Source of the DNA: Myxococcales bacterium
Lineage (GTDB): Bacteria > Myxococcota_A > Bradymonadia > UBA7976 > UBA1532
Direction: 5' to 3'
Length of the DNA stretch: 64,000 nucleotides
Assembly: GCA_020633435.1 (NCBI GenBank)
Contig: JACKDP010000007.1
Location: 462,683-526,682 of the forward strand
Shown piece by piece: positions 62,261-64,000 of this stretch; positions within the stretch are counted from its first letter, which is position 1; every line of letters begins with the position of its first letter. Under the pieces are notes generated by a model. It worked only from the letters and a program-made list of their open reading frames with translations, did not search any database and had not been told where the DNA came from. Position numbers and translations under genes: made by a program.

Positions 62261-63641
62261 CGCACGCCTCCCCGCACTGGTCGCAGCGCGTGCAGGTGTA
62301 GAGGGCCAGGGCCGCGTCGCCGATGCCGGGGAACGGCGCGGCGCAGCCGGCGATGCAGGCCACGTCGTCCGGCGGGCAGCCGATGGCGCAGACGACGGCC
62401 TCCACGCAGCCCCCCAGGCGCTCGCAGGCGCGGTACTCGGCCTGGCACGGGCCCTCGACGGAGCAGACGGCGCAGGCGTCGCAGGCGGCCAGCTCGCCAC
62501 AGGGGGGCAGGGCGCCGGGGCCGACGGTGCCCCAGGCCGGATCGTCGGCCTGCATGGCGGTCAGCCAGGCCGGCACCGTCTGGCCGCCGGCCACATACGG
62601 GCCCGCCATCAGCACATGGTCGGCGCCCTGCACGAGGAAGGCGCCGAAGCGGGGATCGGCGACGGCCGCGACCACCCGCTCCACCCCGCGCCGGAAGGTG
62701 GCGCCGCTGATGGTCATGTAGCTGGCGATGACGCCGTCCTCCATGGCCGTCAGCAGCGCGGCGCGGGCGCCCGGGGCGCGGGCAAGGTTGTAGGGGACGA
62801 GGGCCGCCCAGTCGGTCAGGCAGTCGGGGCAGTCGGCCGGGAAGGTGTCGGCCAGGCCCCAGGCGTCGCTCCAGAGCCGGCGCCGCGCGGCGGGAAACTC
62901 CGGGGAGGGGATGGGCGCGCCCGCGTCGTCCACCATGTCGACGCGCACGCCGGGGAAGGCAGCGCGCACCCGGTGCCACGTCAGCAGGGCGCCGTAGCCG
63001 CCGGCGCTGCCGCCCACGAGGACGACGCGCTCCAGGTCGGGCCAGGTGGCGGCCAGGCGGGCCGCCATGGCGTCGATGTTGCGCGCGCCGACGTGGTGCG
63101 TCGCCCGGCCGCCGTACTGCGCCACGCGGTCGCCGGCGTGGATGTCGCCGGTGCAGTAGGGCACGAAGGCCTGGTGGTGGTCGGCGAAGGGGCCGCCGTC
63201 GCGGCTGAAGAACCAGAACCGGCCCAGCCCGTCGCCGGGGAAGTCGGCGCCCGTGAAGCCCTGCGCGATGAAGGCGGCCCGCTCGTCGCGGTAGCAGCTC
63301 GCCTCGTCCCAGCAGGCCCCGCCGCCGATCAGGTAGATGAGGAGCCGCCGGGCGCCCCCCGGGGCCGGGTTCACGCCGATGCCCGTGGGCTCGCCGTTGG
63401 CGCAGCGCATCGCGGGCATGTCGATCCAGCTCCAGGTGCCGGCCGGCGCGTCGATGGGGTCTGGCCGGGCGGCGTCGGGCGGGGCGGCGTCGGGCAGCGC
63501 GGCGTCGGCGGGCGCGGCGTCGGCGGCGTCGACGGTCGCGTCGAGCGTGGCGGCGGCGTCGATGACCGGATCGGCCGGGCCGCCGGCGTCGTCACAGGCG
63601 GCCAGGCAGAGGGCGAGGAGCAGCGCGTGGTGGGATCGCAT
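62247..63641 (-). CDS. Notum/pectinacetylesterase-like lipoprotein with Cys-rich tail
   Basis: 464 residues. Lipobox LCLAAC, then an Asp/Ala/Pro-rich spacer to about residue 65. The hydrolase domain has RRLLIYLIGGGACWDEASCY (oxyanion region), VPYCTGDIHAGDR, and the nucleophile motif VVLVGGSAGGYGALLTWHRV with Ser in GGSAGG, the pectinacetylesterase/Notum signature. Later DHVLMAG supplies a possible His. The last 90 residues are Cys-rich (CGELAACDACAVCSVEGPC, CTRCDQCGEACGACP). The enzyme would deacylate an extracellular polysaccharide or lipid-modified protein. Substrate unproven. Confidence 0.82.
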   Translation of the reverse strand: MRSHHALLLALCLAACDDAGGPADPVIDAAATLDATVDAADAAPADAALPDAAPPDAARPDPIDAPAGTWSWIDMPAMRCANGEPTGIGVNPAPGGARRLLIYLIGGGACWDEASCYRDERAAFIAQGFTGADFPGDGLGRFWFFSRDGGPFADHHQAFVPYCTGDIHAGDRVAQYGGRATHHVGARNIDAMAARLAATWPDLERVVLVGGSAGGYGALLTWHRVRAAFPGVRVDMVDDAGAPIPSPEFPAARRRLWSDAWGLADTFPADCPDCLTDWAALVPYNLARAPGARAALLTAMEDGVIASYMTISGATFRRGVERVVAAVADPRFGAFLVQGADHVLMAGPYVAGGQTVPAWLTAMQADDPAWGTVGPGALPPCGELAACDACAVCSVEGPCQAEYRACERLGGCVEAVVCAIGCPPDDVACIAGCAAPFPGIGDAALALYTCTRCDQCGEACGACP

Positions 63642-63672
63642 GGCGCAAGTAGAGTGACGGGCCGGCGCCAGA

Positions 63673-64000
63673 TCAAGGGGCGTCGAGGACGGCCCCCACC
63701 TTCGCCTCGGCCTCGGCCACCACCGCGAGGCCCTTGCCCAGCCGGAAGGGGCCCAGCCGGGGCAGGTGCGTCTCGACGCCGATGACCTCGACGCCCTGCG
63801 CCTCGGCCCAGGCCGCCTGCAGCCGCCAGGCGTCGTCGCGCACGAGGTCGAGGGCCGCGTTCACGAACCGCCAGGGATCCCGGGGGAACGGCCCCGTCAG
63901 GCTCGCCGACGGCAGCAGGTGCACGAGCAGGACGTCGAGCGGGTGGCGCTCCAGGAGGGCCCGGACGGGCACCTTGTCCAGCAGACCGCCGTCGACGTGG
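63673..64000 (-). CDS. Patatin-like phospholipase, C-terminal part (5' end cut)
   Basis: The frame is open to the right edge, and reads HVDGGLLDKVPVRALLERHP at the boundary. The DGG followed by LLDxxPV is the catalytic-Asp block of patatin-like phospholipases; the Ser (GxSxG) block lies outside the window. The remainder has LDVLLVHLLP, an FVNAALDLVRDDAWR helix and VEVIGVETHLPRLGPFRLGK. About 109 residues are visible. A GTG at 63972 is inside the domain, so it is not the true start. Likely cytoplasmic serine acyl hydrolase. Confidence 0.75.
   Translation of the reverse strand, partial: HVDGGLLDKVPVRALLERHPLDVLLVHLLPSASLTGPFPRDPWRFVNAALDLVRDDAWRLQAAWAEAQGVEVIGVETHLPRLGPFRLGKGLAVVAEAEAKVGAVLDAP

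Overview
The window is 64 kb of very GC-rich, densely packed bacterial chromosome from a diderm (Gram-negative) organism. It encodes many signal peptidase II lipoproteins, outer-membrane beta-barrels, Pal and CpoB. Several features suggest a deltaproteobacterial or Myxococcota-like lineage: lipoproteins whose lipobox is followed by Asp/Ala/Pro-rich or Cys-rich stretches, a large GAF/PAS signalling protein, LarB/LarC, a K+-dependent-type membrane pyrophosphatase, and the order tRNA-Gln, prs, rplY, pth. The taxonomic assignment is inferred from gene content only. Codon usage looks uniform. I see no insertion sequence, prophage, CRISPR array, rRNA or replication origin.

Layout. 1-5.8 kb: 3' part of a CysJ-like diflavin reductase, a secreted Cys-rich protein, a large exported protein whose signal peptide carries a G14 tract that breaks its frame, and a divergent FG-GAP lipoprotein. 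5.8-13 kb: beta-barrel proteins, a two-gene ATP-grasp ligase plus berberine-bridge-type flavoenzyme unit facing a LysR regulator across two inverted repeats, and a lipin-like HAD lipoprotein. 13-16.4 kb: a 776-residue lipoprotein with about 93 cysteines, and greB. 16.4-25.3 kb: cysDN (CysN carries an APS-kinase-like tail without a P-loop), a coupled run argS, methylmalonyl-CoA epimerase, TlpA-like protein and lipoprotein, then a CAP-domain protein and alanine dehydrogenase.

25.4-36.6 kb: an ECF sigma factor with its membrane zinc anti-sigma factor behind a GGAAT-N18-GTT promoter-like element; an apparent caspase-like/PDZ/thioredoxin fusion split by a frameshift in a G9 tract; a KamA-type radical SAM aminomutase; and a tightly overlapping set CheA-like kinase, larB, larC and a REC-GAF-PAS-PAS-HisKA protein without an ATPase domain. 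36.6-46.9 kb: folK, a DsbA-like protein, a cytochrome-like lipoprotein with an altered heme motif, pal with a Cys-rich insertion, cpoB, an RND exporter, methyltransferases and an esterase. 47-54.5 kb: hppA, pth, rplY, prs, tRNA-Gln, a DUF2723/TPR membrane protein and two HU genes. 54.8-64 kb: ugd, lysC, a CysQ/IMPase-family phosphatase, a DUF4159 plus von Willebrand A pair, a membrane protein, a Notum/pectinacetylesterase-like lipoprotein and the C-terminus of a patatin-like phospholipase.

The most unusual observations are the frame-breaking G14 tract inside a signal peptide (possible phase variation, or a sequencing error), the caspase-PDZ-thioredoxin protein, the small ATP-grasp/flavoenzyme locus, and the translational coupling of nickel-pincer cofactor genes to signalling proteins.
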